A stretch of DNA of 64,000 nucleotides from NCBI GenBank assembly GCA_947498455.1, contig CANMKK010000001.1, positions 124,001-188,000 of the forward strand. Direction: 5' to 3'. Every line of letters begins with the position of its first letter. The first letter of the stretch is position 1. This document shows, one piece after another, positions 54,368 to 62,756 of this stretch. Source of the stretch: an uncultured Aquimarina sp. (GTDB taxonomy: Bacteria; Bacteroidota; Bacteroidia; Flavobacteriales; Flavobacteriaceae). Both the position numbers and the translations under genes were made by a program. The notes beneath the pieces were generated by a model. It did no database searches. It saw only the letters and a program-made list of their open reading frames with translations, and was not told where the DNA came from.

Positions 54368-55000
54368 TTAATCAACTCCAGGAAAAGCCAACATCTCACC
54401 CATGCCTACCGTAAATAACCAATTACCATAAATCGCATGTTCTATAGAAACTAAAGTGGTAGATTTTGTTTTTTGATAAGTAAAAGCAAATAACAGGCCC
54501 CCTATAAATGTTAATATCAAAACTAATACATTTCTAAAAAAAAGATGGGCCAACGAGAACAAAATTGCATTTATAAAAATGAGTAACCATTTATTTTTTA
54601 ATAAACTATCATATCGATTATAAAAGAAAGTTCTATAAATTATTTCTTGCGGCCAAACAGATAAAAAGCTATATACGAATAAAATCAATATCCAGATTCC
54701 GGGTTTCTTAAGAACAAATGAAAATAGTTTATCAGGAGCCATCCAGAAAACATATAAACTCGTAACAACAATTATAATTCCTAATTTTATTATAACCTCT
54801 CTCCAAAATGGCTTCCAATAGGATGTATTAGGAAATTTTGGTTTCAAAAAACCTTCTTTCTTTAAAGATACAAGTACGTATATAAACCCGATTAAGGTTA
54901 ATCCAACCTTTATCTCAATAGGATATGCTAATAAAAAACTAACAGGGAGTACTATAAATAACAAAAACAACTCTAGTCCTTTGGTGATCGCTAATGGCAT
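54368..55000 (-). CDS. CPBP-family intramembrane protease-like protein
   Basis: The 210-residue protein has about six or seven membrane helices and the CPBP (Abi/CAAX-like) pattern: WPQEIIYRTFFYNRY near 114-128, FSLAHLFFRN and SIEHAIYGN. The first Glu of the usual EExxxR motif is Gln here; the second Glu and the Arg are kept. Family members process prenylated or other membrane proteins. It stands alone between the CDF gene and the DUF2853 gene. Activity uncertain because of the substitution. Confidence 0.82.
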   Translation of the reverse strand: MPLAITKGLELFLLFIVLPVSFLLAYPIEIKVGLTLIGFIYVLVSLKKEGFLKPKFPNTSYWKPFWREVIIKLGIIIVVTSLYVFWMAPDKLFSFVLKKPGIWILILFVYSFLSVWPQEIIYRTFFYNRYDSLLKNKWLLIFINAILFSLAHLFFRNVLVLILTFIGGLLFAFTYQKTKSTTLVSIEHAIYGNWLFTVGMGEMLAFPGVD

Positions 55001-55146
55001 TTATTTTTTTTACTAATTTCTATATAAAAATTGAAACATATTGCTTTTCTTCAAAGAAAAATAATAAGATTGAATTAGGAGCTCTAAGTTTTGTAAAAAT
55101 CAATAACTGAGGAGCCCATTAATATCAATATAAATTCATAAAAAAA

Positions 55147-55168
55147 AGACTATCCAAAAAGATAGTCT
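55147..55168 (-). terminator. Terminator of the DUF2853 gene
   Basis: AGACTATC pairs perfectly with GATAGTCT over 8 bp around CAAAAA. On the minus strand a T run follows. It is about 30 bases after the DUF2853 stop. Confidence 0.75.
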
Positions 55169-55199
55169 CAATGCTTTGATAAGAATTAGGTTTTAATTC

Positions 55200-55541
55200 T
55201 TAGTTATAAATAGCTTCTTTTCCAAAATGTTTTGTAAGCAGATAATATACTACAGCTCTATATTTATTACGATTAGATTTACCATATTTCTCTAATACAG
55301 TATCTATTGCTTCGTCTAATTTAGGGCCATCAGCAAGTCCAAGTTTTTTTATTAAAAAGTTATTCTTTACAGTATCTAATTCGCTTTGGTCACTACCAGA
55401 TACAGTAGAGGCGTCCGCATTATATATAGATGGTCCACAACCGATGGTTACTTTAGTTAAAAGATCCATATCAGGTGTCTGACCAATTTTATCCTTAATA
55501 TCAGCCGCATACTTAGTAATTAATTCGTCTCTTTTACTCAT
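55200..55541 (-). CDS. DUF2853 family protein
   Basis: The 113-residue cytoplasmic protein is of the DUF2853 family: it begins KRDELITKYAADIKDKIGQT, keeps LLTKVTIGCGPSIYNADAST and ends KYRAVVYYLLTKHFGKE. It is a small helical protein of unknown function. It lies downstream of menD on the same strand with about 100 bases between; its own upstream region suggests separate transcription. Family call is good. Confidence 0.85.
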   Translation of the reverse strand: MSKRDELITKYAADIKDKIGQTPDMDLLTKVTIGCGPSIYNADASTVSGSDQSELDTVKNNFLIKKLGLADGPKLDEAIDTVLEKYGKSNRNKYRAVVYYLLTKHFGKEAIYN

Positions 55542-55643
55542 AAGATGATAATGTTTTAGGTTTTAGTTAATTATTATGTTATCTCAAATATACTATAATT
55601 CTAAACGAATTTTTAATTTATTAATCATAATAAGGCACGGTTT

Positions 55644-57368
55644 TTAGACAAAAGACTTAAAATAATCGATCAAAACACTATCATTCATTTTTCGTGGTGT
55701 AAATATTTCTAAAAGCCCCGTCGAGATGGTATCAGAATACAACACTTTCATACCTTCTCTGATATCACTTATTGTATCTGCCTGAATATATCGAATACCA
55801 TACATTTCGCATAATTGATTAGCAGTTAGATGGTGTTTAGTTTCAAAAAAAGTACTGAAATTATCATTTTCTTCCTTACCTGGTAATATTCTAAAAATTC
55901 CACCTCCACTATTATTGATCAGGATTATCTTAAAATTAGGAGGGATATAGTTGTTCCAGAGTCCATTACTATCATAAAAAAAACTCAGATCACCTGTAAT
56001 CAATGTTGTTGGAATTACCGATCCTATAGCGGCACCTATAGCAGTAGAGGTACTACCATCTATTCCGCTCGTACCTCGATTGCAATAAACTCTCCATGTA
56101 GGATTTAGAGAAAATAACTGTGCGTAACGTACCGTAGAACTATTACTCAATTGAATCATTTGATGGTCAGGAATCCACTCAAATATTGATTCGAAGGCCT
56201 TTAAATCAGTATAACTACATTTTTTTAGATACTCTCTATGTTGTATCCTACGTTGATTTCTTATAGCAATCCAATGTACTTTATACGAATTTTCAATCGG
56301 TTTTGTATTTGGCAAAAAATCGGAGAGAAACGAATCAGGATGCATTTTTATATGCTCTGTTAAACAGAAATAAGTATCAAATGCCTTTTTTTCATCTACA
56401 TGCCAATGTGTCTCTGGCTGATATTTCCTTAAAAATGCTTTAATTCTTTTTGAAATTACCATTCCTCCAAAAGTCAATAAAACTTCAGGTTGTAATTCTT
56501 TAAACTCATCTTCATTTAATGATGTTATTAATTGATCTATACAATTAATATGTGTAGGGTGATGAATATTTGAAGTTGTTTCTGTTAATACCAATACCGA
56601 TGGATCTTTAGCCAAATAATCAATCCACTCCTGATTTATACTCTCAGGAGCATGCACTCCAATAACTATCATTTTTCGTTTAGCCTGATTCCATGCAGTC
56701 AGCATATTAGTTCGTAAACCTTCAGAAATACTGTGCTCTCTATATTCTACTGGAATATTTTTCGGAAAGATCGTAGGCTTCTTTATTTTATCATAAAGAG
56801 GCTCATAAAAAGGAACATTTATATGTACTGGTCCCTTTTTTTCTATGGAAACATTTAAAGCTAAATTGATTTCACGCTCATTATGCTTTTGTGCCTCATG
56901 ATGCTTTTGTTTAACCTTACTATCTACGACTTCTGTTTCTGGAACAATCTCAGAGTATAAGTTTGCAGAATACAAAATGTGATTCTCAAAAACATTTCGC
57001 TGTCGTATCGTCTGTCCATCACCAATATCAATCCTTTCTATTGGCCTATCAGCACTTAATATTACTAATGGGATATCACTATAAAATGCTTCGGCAATAG
57101 CTGGATAATAATTTAACAACGCACTACCAGAAGTACATACAAGAGCTACTGGTCTACAAAATTGCTGTGCAATACCTAATGCAAAAAAGGCAGCACTTCT
57201 TTCATCTACAATACTATAACAATGCATTTCTGGATGCTCAGTAAAACCAATAGTCAATGGAGCATTTCTCGACCCAGGAGATATTACAATATGGTTAATT
57301 CCTTTTGCTTCACATAAAGCAACAATCGTTTGGGATAAAGGAATCTTAGAATATAATTGTTTCTTCAT
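55644..57368 (-). CDS. menD: SEPHCHC synthase (MenD)
   Basis: The 574-residue thiamine diphosphate enzyme joins 2-oxoglutarate and isochorismate in menaquinone synthesis. It begins YSKIPLSQTIVALCEAKGI, and HIVISPGSRNAPLTIGF is the classic N-terminal block with the active-site region. The ThDP-magnesium motif is ITGDLSFFYDSNGLW followed by IILINNSGGGIFRILPG near 480-500. Full length. It is the third gene after the thioesterase and menF in a men cluster; menB, menE, menC and menA are not in this window. Confidence 0.96.
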   Translation of the reverse strand: MKKQLYSKIPLSQTIVALCEAKGINHIVISPGSRNAPLTIGFTEHPEMHCYSIVDERSAAFFALGIAQQFCRPVALVCTSGSALLNYYPAIAEAFYSDIPLVILSADRPIERIDIGDGQTIRQRNVFENHILYSANLYSEIVPETEVVDSKVKQKHHEAQKHNEREINLALNVSIEKKGPVHINVPFYEPLYDKIKKPTIFPKNIPVEYREHSISEGLRTNMLTAWNQAKRKMIVIGVHAPESINQEWIDYLAKDPSVLVLTETTSNIHHPTHINCIDQLITSLNEDEFKELQPEVLLTFGGMVISKRIKAFLRKYQPETHWHVDEKKAFDTYFCLTEHIKMHPDSFLSDFLPNTKPIENSYKVHWIAIRNQRRIQHREYLKKCSYTDLKAFESIFEWIPDHQMIQLSNSSTVRYAQLFSLNPTWRVYCNRGTSGIDGSTSTAIGAAIGSVIPTTLITGDLSFFYDSNGLWNNYIPPNFKIILINNSGGGIFRILPGKEENDNFSTFFETKHHLTANQLCEMYGIRYIQADTISDIREGMKVLYSDTISTGLLEIFTPRKMNDSVLIDYFKSFV

Positions 57369-57453
57369 TCGAGTCGCTAAATTACAATATCAACTCAATT
57401 TAACCTGAATTATGAACCAAAAAAAGCAGAAATCTTATGTAAAAGTCAAAAAG

Positions 57454-58542
57454 TTATTGGAGAACTTTCTTCATGGTTTCTGTTTTTCGTATCGTCTCTA
57501 TCCACTCTTTTTCTGGATCAGAATCTTTTGTGATCCCTCCACCAACATATAATATTGCGGTATCTGCAACAATCTCCATGCATCTAAGGTTTACAAATAG
57601 ATTAGAAACAGATGTTCCGTGAAACTCCATATTAAGTTCTCCGAGATAGCCTGTATAGTATTTTCTATTATATCCTTCATTATCCAAAATGAACAATTTT
57701 GCTTCTTTTTTAGGCAATCCACAAACGGCCGGTGTAGGGTGAATTAATTGGATAATATCCTGAATCCCTTTACTATTTTCATCTAAAACTGCTTCGATAT
57801 CGGTTCTAAGATGTAATAATGTTCCTGCTTTATGTGTATACGTTTTCGAATGGTTTATTTGATTCGTAACAGAGGATAAGCCTTGTAATACAAACTCTGT
57901 TACCATCATCTGTTCTTTTAACTCTTTTGTTCCCCAAGTTACATCGATTGTGCCTTTATATACTTGTGTACCTGCCAATGCCATGGTAGAAAATGTATTC
58001 CCCTGTATTTTTGCTAAAGTTTCTGGTGTTGCACCAAGCCACATTCCCACTTTAGGGTGATACCAACAATACACAAATGCATTTGGATAATTATCAACCA
58101 ATTTTCTAAAAACCTGTATTGGATTTTTAGTACTAAAGTCTACCTCTTCTCTGCGAGATAGTACTATTTTCTTACAGACACCTGTTTTTATAAAATCAAT
58201 TCCCTTGGTCACCAATTCTTTATGCTCTTTTCTACCCTTCGTATCAGTATCAAAACTTACTGCATCTTTTAGTTTTTCGATATCCAAGCTATATGAGGGT
58301 TCACGCGTATATGCCGCTTTATTCATACGGCTATGATCCACCGGAATTATAATTGCCTTTTCGGTAGTATCAAATGGTGAAAAAATAAATCCTGAATCCG
58401 TATATGAGTTTATTTCATATAAGCAATCATCTTCTTGTAACATACTGTATATAGTACTTTCTTCAGATTTTCTATATAAAACAAAAGGTAACTCCTTATC
58501 CAATTGAGACTGGATATTAGCATATACATCTGCTATCCTCAT
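57454..58542 (-). CDS. menF: Isochorismate synthase
   Basis: The 362-residue chorismate-binding enzyme converts chorismate to isochorismate, the first committed step to menaquinone. The family blocks CKKIVLSRREEV, YCWYHPKVGMWLGATPETL, the HLRTDIEAVL region and PTPAVCGLPKKEA are present, with the C-terminal YVGGGITKDSDPEKEWIET. The ATG at 58542 directly follows the thioesterase stop and is preferred to the one at 58566, which overlaps that gene. It is shorter than E. coli MenF (431), as usual in Bacteroidetes. A siderophore entC role is possible but the neighbours favour menF. Confidence 0.92.
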   Translation of the reverse strand: MRIADVYANIQSQLDKELPFVLYRKSEESTIYSMLQEDDCLYEINSYTDSGFIFSPFDTTEKAIIIPVDHSRMNKAAYTREPSYSLDIEKLKDAVSFDTDTKGRKEHKELVTKGIDFIKTGVCKKIVLSRREEVDFSTKNPIQVFRKLVDNYPNAFVYCWYHPKVGMWLGATPETLAKIQGNTFSTMALAGTQVYKGTIDVTWGTKELKEQMMVTEFVLQGLSSVTNQINHSKTYTHKAGTLLHLRTDIEAVLDENSKGIQDIIQLIHPTPAVCGLPKKEAKLFILDNEGYNRKYYTGYLGELNMEFHGTSVSNLFVNLRCMEIVADTAILYVGGGITKDSDPEKEWIETIRKTETMKKVLQ

Positions 58543-58543
58543 A

Positions 58544-58972
58544 TTATTTAGATTTTGGAAGCGCAATGGTAGTAAGTTTTACCACAGATATTAGATGACC
58601 TTCCTGATCTTTTATTTTTATATCCCAAAGCTGCGTAGTTCTTCCTGGATGAACAATTTCTGCTCGAGCAAATACATATCCTTCCTTTACACTTTTTACG
58701 TGATTGGCTGATATTTCAATCCCACGGATATAAAATTCCTTAGAGTTTAAAAACATATAAGAAGCCGCACTACCTACACTTTCTGCTAAGGCAACCATAG
58801 CTCCTCCATGTAAAACGCCATCTGGTTGATGAACTCTTGGTGTTACAGGCATTTTAGCCACTAAATAGTCTTTACCAACTTCACAAAAAGAAATATCTAG
58901 TGTTTCCATTAGTGTATTTTCACACATTTTTGCACATTGCTCTAATATTTCTTGTTCGGTTAGATTCATCAT
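58544..58972 (-). CDS. Hotdog-fold thioesterase, PaaI/MenI-like
   Basis: The 142-residue protein is a hotdog thioesterase. The family core VHQPDGVLHGGAMVALAESV is at about 45-64, with the conserved Glu/Asp in the second half. Its position just before menF and menD suggests a DHNA-CoA thioesterase (MenI) role in menaquinone synthesis; this is inferred. It is the first gene of the men cluster. A start at Met2 is equally possible. Confidence 0.88.
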   Translation of the reverse strand: MMNLTEQEILEQCAKMCENTLMETLDISFCEVGKDYLVAKMPVTPRVHQPDGVLHGGAMVALAESVGSAASYMFLNSKEFYIRGIEISANHVKSVKEGYVFARAEIVHPGRTTQLWDIKIKDQEGHLISVVKLTTIALPKSK

Positions 58973-59138
58973 TCATAAATTTTCGTAAAAATAAACAATG
59001 CCATTGTAGAATTACAAACTCGATCTTACTTATTTAATATTCCTCACTAAATTACATTCTATACTATTATAAAATTTGATTTTTTTTGAAAGAAAAATCA
59101 AGATATATTGCACCCATTATTCTAAAAAATAACTGATC

Positions 59139-59774
59139 ATGCAAAAAGAGGTTGTGTATCAATCTAGCAATACCTATGATACATTAAATGAATTAACATC
59201 AAAGACTAAAACTGTATGGTTAGTTTTTCACGGAATTGGATATTTAAGCAGGTATTTTATTCGGTTATTTCAAAATTTAGATACCAAAGAAAATTATATT
59301 ATCGCACCACAAGCTCCATCCAAATATTATAAAAACAATGAATATAAAAAAGTAGGTGCTAGTTGGCTGACCAAAGAAAGTACCAAACCCGAAACTGAAA
59401 ATGTATTGCGTTATATAGATGCTGTGGTTTCTAATGAAAACCTTCCTAAACATGTAAAATTTGTTATTTTGGGATATTCACAGGGAGTTAGTATTGCTAG
59501 TAGATGGATTGCGAGTAGAAAAATTATCTCTAATGATTTTGTAATCGTATCAGGAGCCTTCCCAAAAGAATTAACTAAAGAAGATTTTATTTTTCTACCT
59601 GAGAGTACAAGAGTTACTCATATTGTTGGAGAAAATGATCCTTATTTCAAAAAAGAAAATGTCGAAATTGAAAAAATAAGAGTCAAAGGTATACTACCAC
59701 AAATAGCATTTAAATCACATCCTGGAGGTCATGAATTAGAGATCGACACATTACAACATATTTTTTTAAGGTAA
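59139..59774 (+). CDS. Carboxylesterase-type hydrolase
   Basis: The 211-residue protein is a compact alpha/beta hydrolase of the phospholipase/carboxylesterase group. The oxyanion region is WLVFHGIGYLSRYF near 27-40, the nucleophile Ser114 lies in GYSQGVS, an acid follows in VGENDPYFK, and the catalytic His is in HPGGHEL. There is no signal peptide. It is a single gene, divergent from the men cluster, and ends next to repeats. Substrate unknown. Confidence 0.88.
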   Translation: MQKEVVYQSSNTYDTLNELTSKTKTVWLVFHGIGYLSRYFIRLFQNLDTKENYIIAPQAPSKYYKNNEYKKVGASWLTKESTKPETENVLRYIDAVVSNENLPKHVKFVILGYSQGVSIASRWIASRKIISNDFVIVSGAFPKELTKEDFIFLPESTRVTHIVGENDPYFKKENVEIEKIRVKGILPQIAFKSHPGGHELEIDTLQHIFLR

Positions 59775-59790
59775 AAACGATCCTTATGTT

Positions 59791-59979
59791 TTATACGATT
59801 TACGTATAAAACTTTCGCATATAGTTCGTTTCTTTTGCACTATATCAGCGTTATAAAATTCAACAATAGCTATACTTCGGCGCAGTTCAGCACAAGTGGC
59901 TATTCTTTAATTTTATGCCTTAATCTAGTACAAAATAATTCAAACTCCTCTTACGAACTTCTTATCCATAAATGGTATA
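59791..59979 (-). repeat. Interspersed MITE-like repeat, copy D
   Basis: About 189 bp, nearly identical to copies B and C. It begins TTATACGATTTACGTATAAA and ends TTATCCATAAATGGTATA, so its ends are imperfect inverted repeats (ATACGATTTA/TAAATGGTAT; copy C has TAAATCGTAT). The 75-residue frame running through it shares a peptide with the minus-strand frame in copy B only because the DNA is repeated. It lies directly after the esterase gene. Confidence 0.8.
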
Positions 59980-60084
59980 GGTCTCGAGGTATTAAACCCT
60001 TTAGCGGTGACAATAAAGTAAAATCTACAATAATAAAACTTGTCATTTTGAATTTACCGTAATAAAATGTTCTTTCTTTTCCAG
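59980..60084. repeat. Two short repeat fragments next to copy D
   Basis: GGTATTAAACCCTTTAGCGG near 59988-60007 resembles GATATTAAACCCTTTGATGG near 32492. ATTTACCGTAATAAAATGTT near 60052-60071 resembles 50339-50359. The spacing differs from the other loci, so these are separate fragments joined here. Confidence 0.5.
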
Positions 60085-60116
60085 TGAATTCAAACAACAA
60101 CTGATATAACTCTCAC

Positions 60117-60179
60117 AATCAAACATACCATTCATACAATCAAACACACCTTTCATACAGTCAAACATACCATTCATAC
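60117..60179. repeat. 21-bp tandem repeat array, 3 units
   Basis: Three units of 21 bases with consensus AATCAAACATACCATTCATAC run from 60117 to 60179, with a partial fourth. The middle unit has ACACCTTTC instead of ATACCATTC. The period equals that of the array at 44730-45065, and both share ACCATTCA. It ends 83 bases before the GG-leader peptide gene. Confidence 0.8.
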
Positions 60180-60262
60180 AATTGTCAGTTTTTAGAAAAA
60201 AAATTACAATATATTAGGCATAACCTAATAAATATATTATTAATTCAAACACATTAAAAATC

Positions 60263-60493
60263 ATGAAAAAAATATTAGAAATCAGCGGAGTAAAAGAAAT
60301 GTCTAAAAAAGAGCAACAAAATCTTCAAGGAGGTACTCCAGGAGGTCAAGGCGGAACACTCAGATGCACAGCATATGTTATAGATCCAGAACTTCCTCCA
60401 GGAACAGGTAGAGAAGTACTTTATTTATGTGTAACCACTTATGGAGAATCGTGTAACCCTAATAGATTCATTGCCGAATGCGTAACTAGCTAA
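60263..60493 (+). CDS. GG-leader ribosomal peptide precursor, bacteriocin-like
   Basis: The 76-residue peptide has a leader of the bacteriocin type (KKILEISGVKEMSKKEQQNL then GG at 23-24), with the expected EMSKKEQ block and a double-glycine cleavage site. The predicted core (about 25-76) is Gly-rich at first (TPGGQGG) and then has four Cys (at about 35, 56, 64 and 73). Flavobacterial genomes often carry such precursors for export by a C39-peptidase ABC transporter. No modification, immunity or transporter gene is adjacent. The sequence family resembles natural-product precursors; the product is unknown. Confidence 0.75.
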   Translation: MKKILEISGVKEMSKKEQQNLQGGTPGGQGGTLRCTAYVIDPELPPGTGREVLYLCVTTYGESCNPNRFIAECVTS

Positions 60494-60560
60494 TAGAACA
60501 CCCTAAAATATTTTTATGACGGTTCTCAAAAGTATTCGTTATATAATATAAAGGTTTAAA

Positions 60561-60590
60561 AAAGTCTTTCATTGATTTGAAGGGCTTTTT
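60561..60590 (+). terminator. Terminator of the GG-leader peptide gene
   Basis: AAAGTCTTTC pairs with GAAGGGCTTT with two wobble pairs, followed by TTTTAA. It lies about 70 bases after the stop. Confidence 0.65.
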
Positions 60591-60702
60591 TAAGGAATAA
60601 ACTCAATACTCTAAAAAACTAAAGGTATATGCAATTAAAAAAACCATATCATATACCAGAGCAAGGATTAAAAGCCTATAGATTTCCTTATGCTTTTTAA
60701 TT

Positions 60703-61422
60703 TTACAATGTGACCATAGCTGCATCTGTAATTTTTAGATCTTTATCTTGTGTATATGCTATTACAGAAAGTTCATCTTCAGTCTGAATCCAATCCGGAA
60801 TATTAATTGTAACACTACCTGATCTAACTGTTTCTATTATTTGATTTGCAACGATATTGGAGTTTTTTATAGTTCTATTACGATTTTCTCCTTTACTTAT
60901 TTTTGTAATACGCTCAGAAACGATTAATGCTAATGTTACTCTTTCGAATGGATCTCCTGTAACATTATATTTTAGGAAAATGGATTTCTCTTCTTTTTTA
61001 ATACTGTTGATGGTAATACTATTAGTTGATGTAGATGAGGAATACCTTCTTAAAGAGGATTGTACTCTAGCTCCATTAGATCCCGTAAAATGTTCACTAC
61101 CATTAACAACCAATTGTGGTGTATAAATTGATCTACTCAAAAAATGTTGTGCATACTCTCTTTGATACTCTGTAAAAGAATCAGAACTAAAAGGATCCTT
61201 CCACCCTAACCTATTCCAATAATCTACGTGATACGATAGTACAAATACGTTCTTGCTTGCATACTCTTTTTTAATAGTGTCTAACAATTCATCTGCCGGT
61301 GGACAACTACTACATCCTTGTGAGGTAAATAGTTCCAATACTATTGCATTATTGTTTCCTTCCTGTGCAACCAGTACTCCATTTAGTATTATCATTAATA
61401 GTATAAAAAGGTATCGCTTCAT
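60703..61422 (-). CDS. Secreted DUF1223 thioredoxin-like protein
   Basis: The 239-residue protein has a signal peptide (MKRYLFILLMIILNGVLVAQ) when started at 61422; the longer frame from 61449 would place this inside the protein. DUF1223 is recognised by VLELFTSQGCSSCPPADELL, with the CxxC-like C37/C40, and SYHVDYWNRLGWKDPFSSDS. The fold is thioredoxin-like. It probably acts in the periplasm, perhaps as an oxidoreductase; function is not established. It is divergent from the DUF4159 gene with only 44 bases between. Confidence 0.88.
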   Translation of the reverse strand: MKRYLFILLMIILNGVLVAQEGNNNAIVLELFTSQGCSSCPPADELLDTIKKEYASKNVFVLSYHVDYWNRLGWKDPFSSDSFTEYQREYAQHFLSRSIYTPQLVVNGSEHFTGSNGARVQSSLRRYSSSTSTNSITINSIKKEEKSIFLKYNVTGDPFERVTLALIVSERITKISKGENRNRTIKNSNIVANQIIETVRSGSVTINIPDWIQTEDELSVIAYTQDKDLKITDAAMVTL

Positions 61423-61466
61423 CTCGTTTATTTTAGTACTTTTAATCATTATTATTTTAGACGTTT

Positions 61467-62114
61467 ATGACAGTAAAGCTTACACAATTTATATGTATAC
61501 TACTTTTTTCTACAGGTACATATGCTCAGGACATTGCAGTATTACAATATAATGGAGGTGGTGACTGGTATAGTAACCCTACTGCATTACCAAATCTTAT
61601 TGCTTTTTGTAATCAGCACATCAATACAACAATGAGTGCTAAACCTAAAACTGTAAAGCCAGAAAGTGTAGATATATTTCAATATCCTTACATACATATG
61701 ACTGGCCACGGCAATGTGTTTTTTACGGAACAAGATGCACGAAATATAAGAGATTACTTAATAAGTGGTGGTTTTATTCATATCGACGACAATTATGGAA
61801 TGGAACCATATATCCGCAAAGAACTTGTGAAAGTGTTTCCTGAAACAGAATTAGTAGAACTACCCAATTCTCATCCTATCTTTTCTTCACAATATAAATT
61901 TCCAAAAGGACTACCGAAAATCCATGAACATGATGGGAAACGACCACTAGCGTTAGGAATCATACACGAAGAACGATTGGTACTATTATTTACTTTCGAA
62001 AGTGATCTGGGAGACGGTTGGGAAAGCCCCGAAGTACATAATGATCCAGAAGAGGTTCGACAAAAAGCATTAAAAATGGGTGCAAATATTATTAAATACG
62101 CTTTTGAGAACTAA
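61467..62114 (+). CDS. Secreted DUF4159 protein
   Basis: The 215-residue protein has a signal peptide (MTVKLTQFICILLFSTGTYAQ) and a DUF4159 domain, recognised by LQYNGGGDWYSNPTALPNLI, YPYIHMTGHGNVFFTEQDAR and GGFIHIDDNYGMEPYIRKEL. The domain has a flavodoxin-like or glutamine-amidotransferase-like fold of unknown function. In Bacteroidetes it is often located near SpoU methyltransferase genes, as here. It lies 42 bases before the methyltransferase on the same strand, so they are probably cotranscribed. Confidence 0.88.
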   Translation: MTVKLTQFICILLFSTGTYAQDIAVLQYNGGGDWYSNPTALPNLIAFCNQHINTTMSAKPKTVKPESVDIFQYPYIHMTGHGNVFFTEQDARNIRDYLISGGFIHIDDNYGMEPYIRKELVKVFPETELVELPNSHPIFSSQYKFPKGLPKIHEHDGKRPLALGIIHEERLVLLFTFESDLGDGWESPEVHNDPEEVRQKALKMGANIIKYAFEN

Positions 62115-62156
62115 TACGATATACACAGAATTTACCGGTAAAATGGCACTATACTT

Positions 62157-62699
62157 ATGACCAAACAGTTACATCACAATACCACAAACTTTATAAAAAA
62201 GCAATTCCCAATTACCCTTATATGTGATCGCGTAAATTCTCCTGCCAATATTGGTAGTCTTTTTAGAATTGCAGATAGTTTTGGTATAGAGCATATTTAT
62301 TTTTGTGGTCAGGATATCACTGTAGTAAGTAAACGAATGTTGCGAACCGCCAGATCGACACATGAAATGGTATCGTATCAAACCGAAGAACAGATTACAG
62401 AAGTTATACAGAAATTAACAACTGATGGATATGACATTATCGGATTAGAAATTACACAAAATAGTATCCCCGCTTCAGATTATAATTTTACTTCTAAAAA
62501 CAAGATAGCGTTAGTTATTGGAGATGAAAGCCTAGGAATTTCCGAAAATGTGTTAACAAAAGTATCAAAATGTATACATATAAACATGTATGGTAATAAT
62601 AGTAGCATGAATGTTGCCACTGCTACCGGAATTGCATTATATGAAATTACCAAGCAGTTGATGGCTAATGGAAATTATTTAAATTTTAGTAATTATTAA
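62157..62699 (+). CDS. SpoU/TrmH-family RNA 2'-O-methyltransferase
   Basis: The 180-residue enzyme is a SPOUT (trefoil-knot) RNA methyltransferase. Motif 1 is DRVNSPANIGSLFRIADSFG near 22-41, motif 2 ALVIGDESLGIS near 120-131, and motif 3 SMNVATATGIALYEITKQ near 146-163. It lacks an N-terminal RNA-binding extension, so it is a minimal form acting on rRNA or tRNA 2'-hydroxyls; the target is not certain. It is in a run with the DUF4159 and AI-2E transporter genes. Confidence 0.9.
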   Translation: MTKQLHHNTTNFIKKQFPITLICDRVNSPANIGSLFRIADSFGIEHIYFCGQDITVVSKRMLRTARSTHEMVSYQTEEQITEVIQKLTTDGYDIIGLEITQNSIPASDYNFTSKNKIALVIGDESLGISENVLTKVSKCIHINMYGNNSSMNVATATGIALYEITKQLMANGNYLNFSNY

Positions 62700-62756
62700 A
62701 TCTTTGTGTATTTAACCTCAGATTATTTTTTTGTTTCTTTTTGAAATTGCAGATAT

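Noticed and set aside
59835..60062. 75-residue frame with a sequence shared with a frame at 32544-32741
   Set aside because: The shared peptide comes from repeat copies B and D. There is no independent support for translation.
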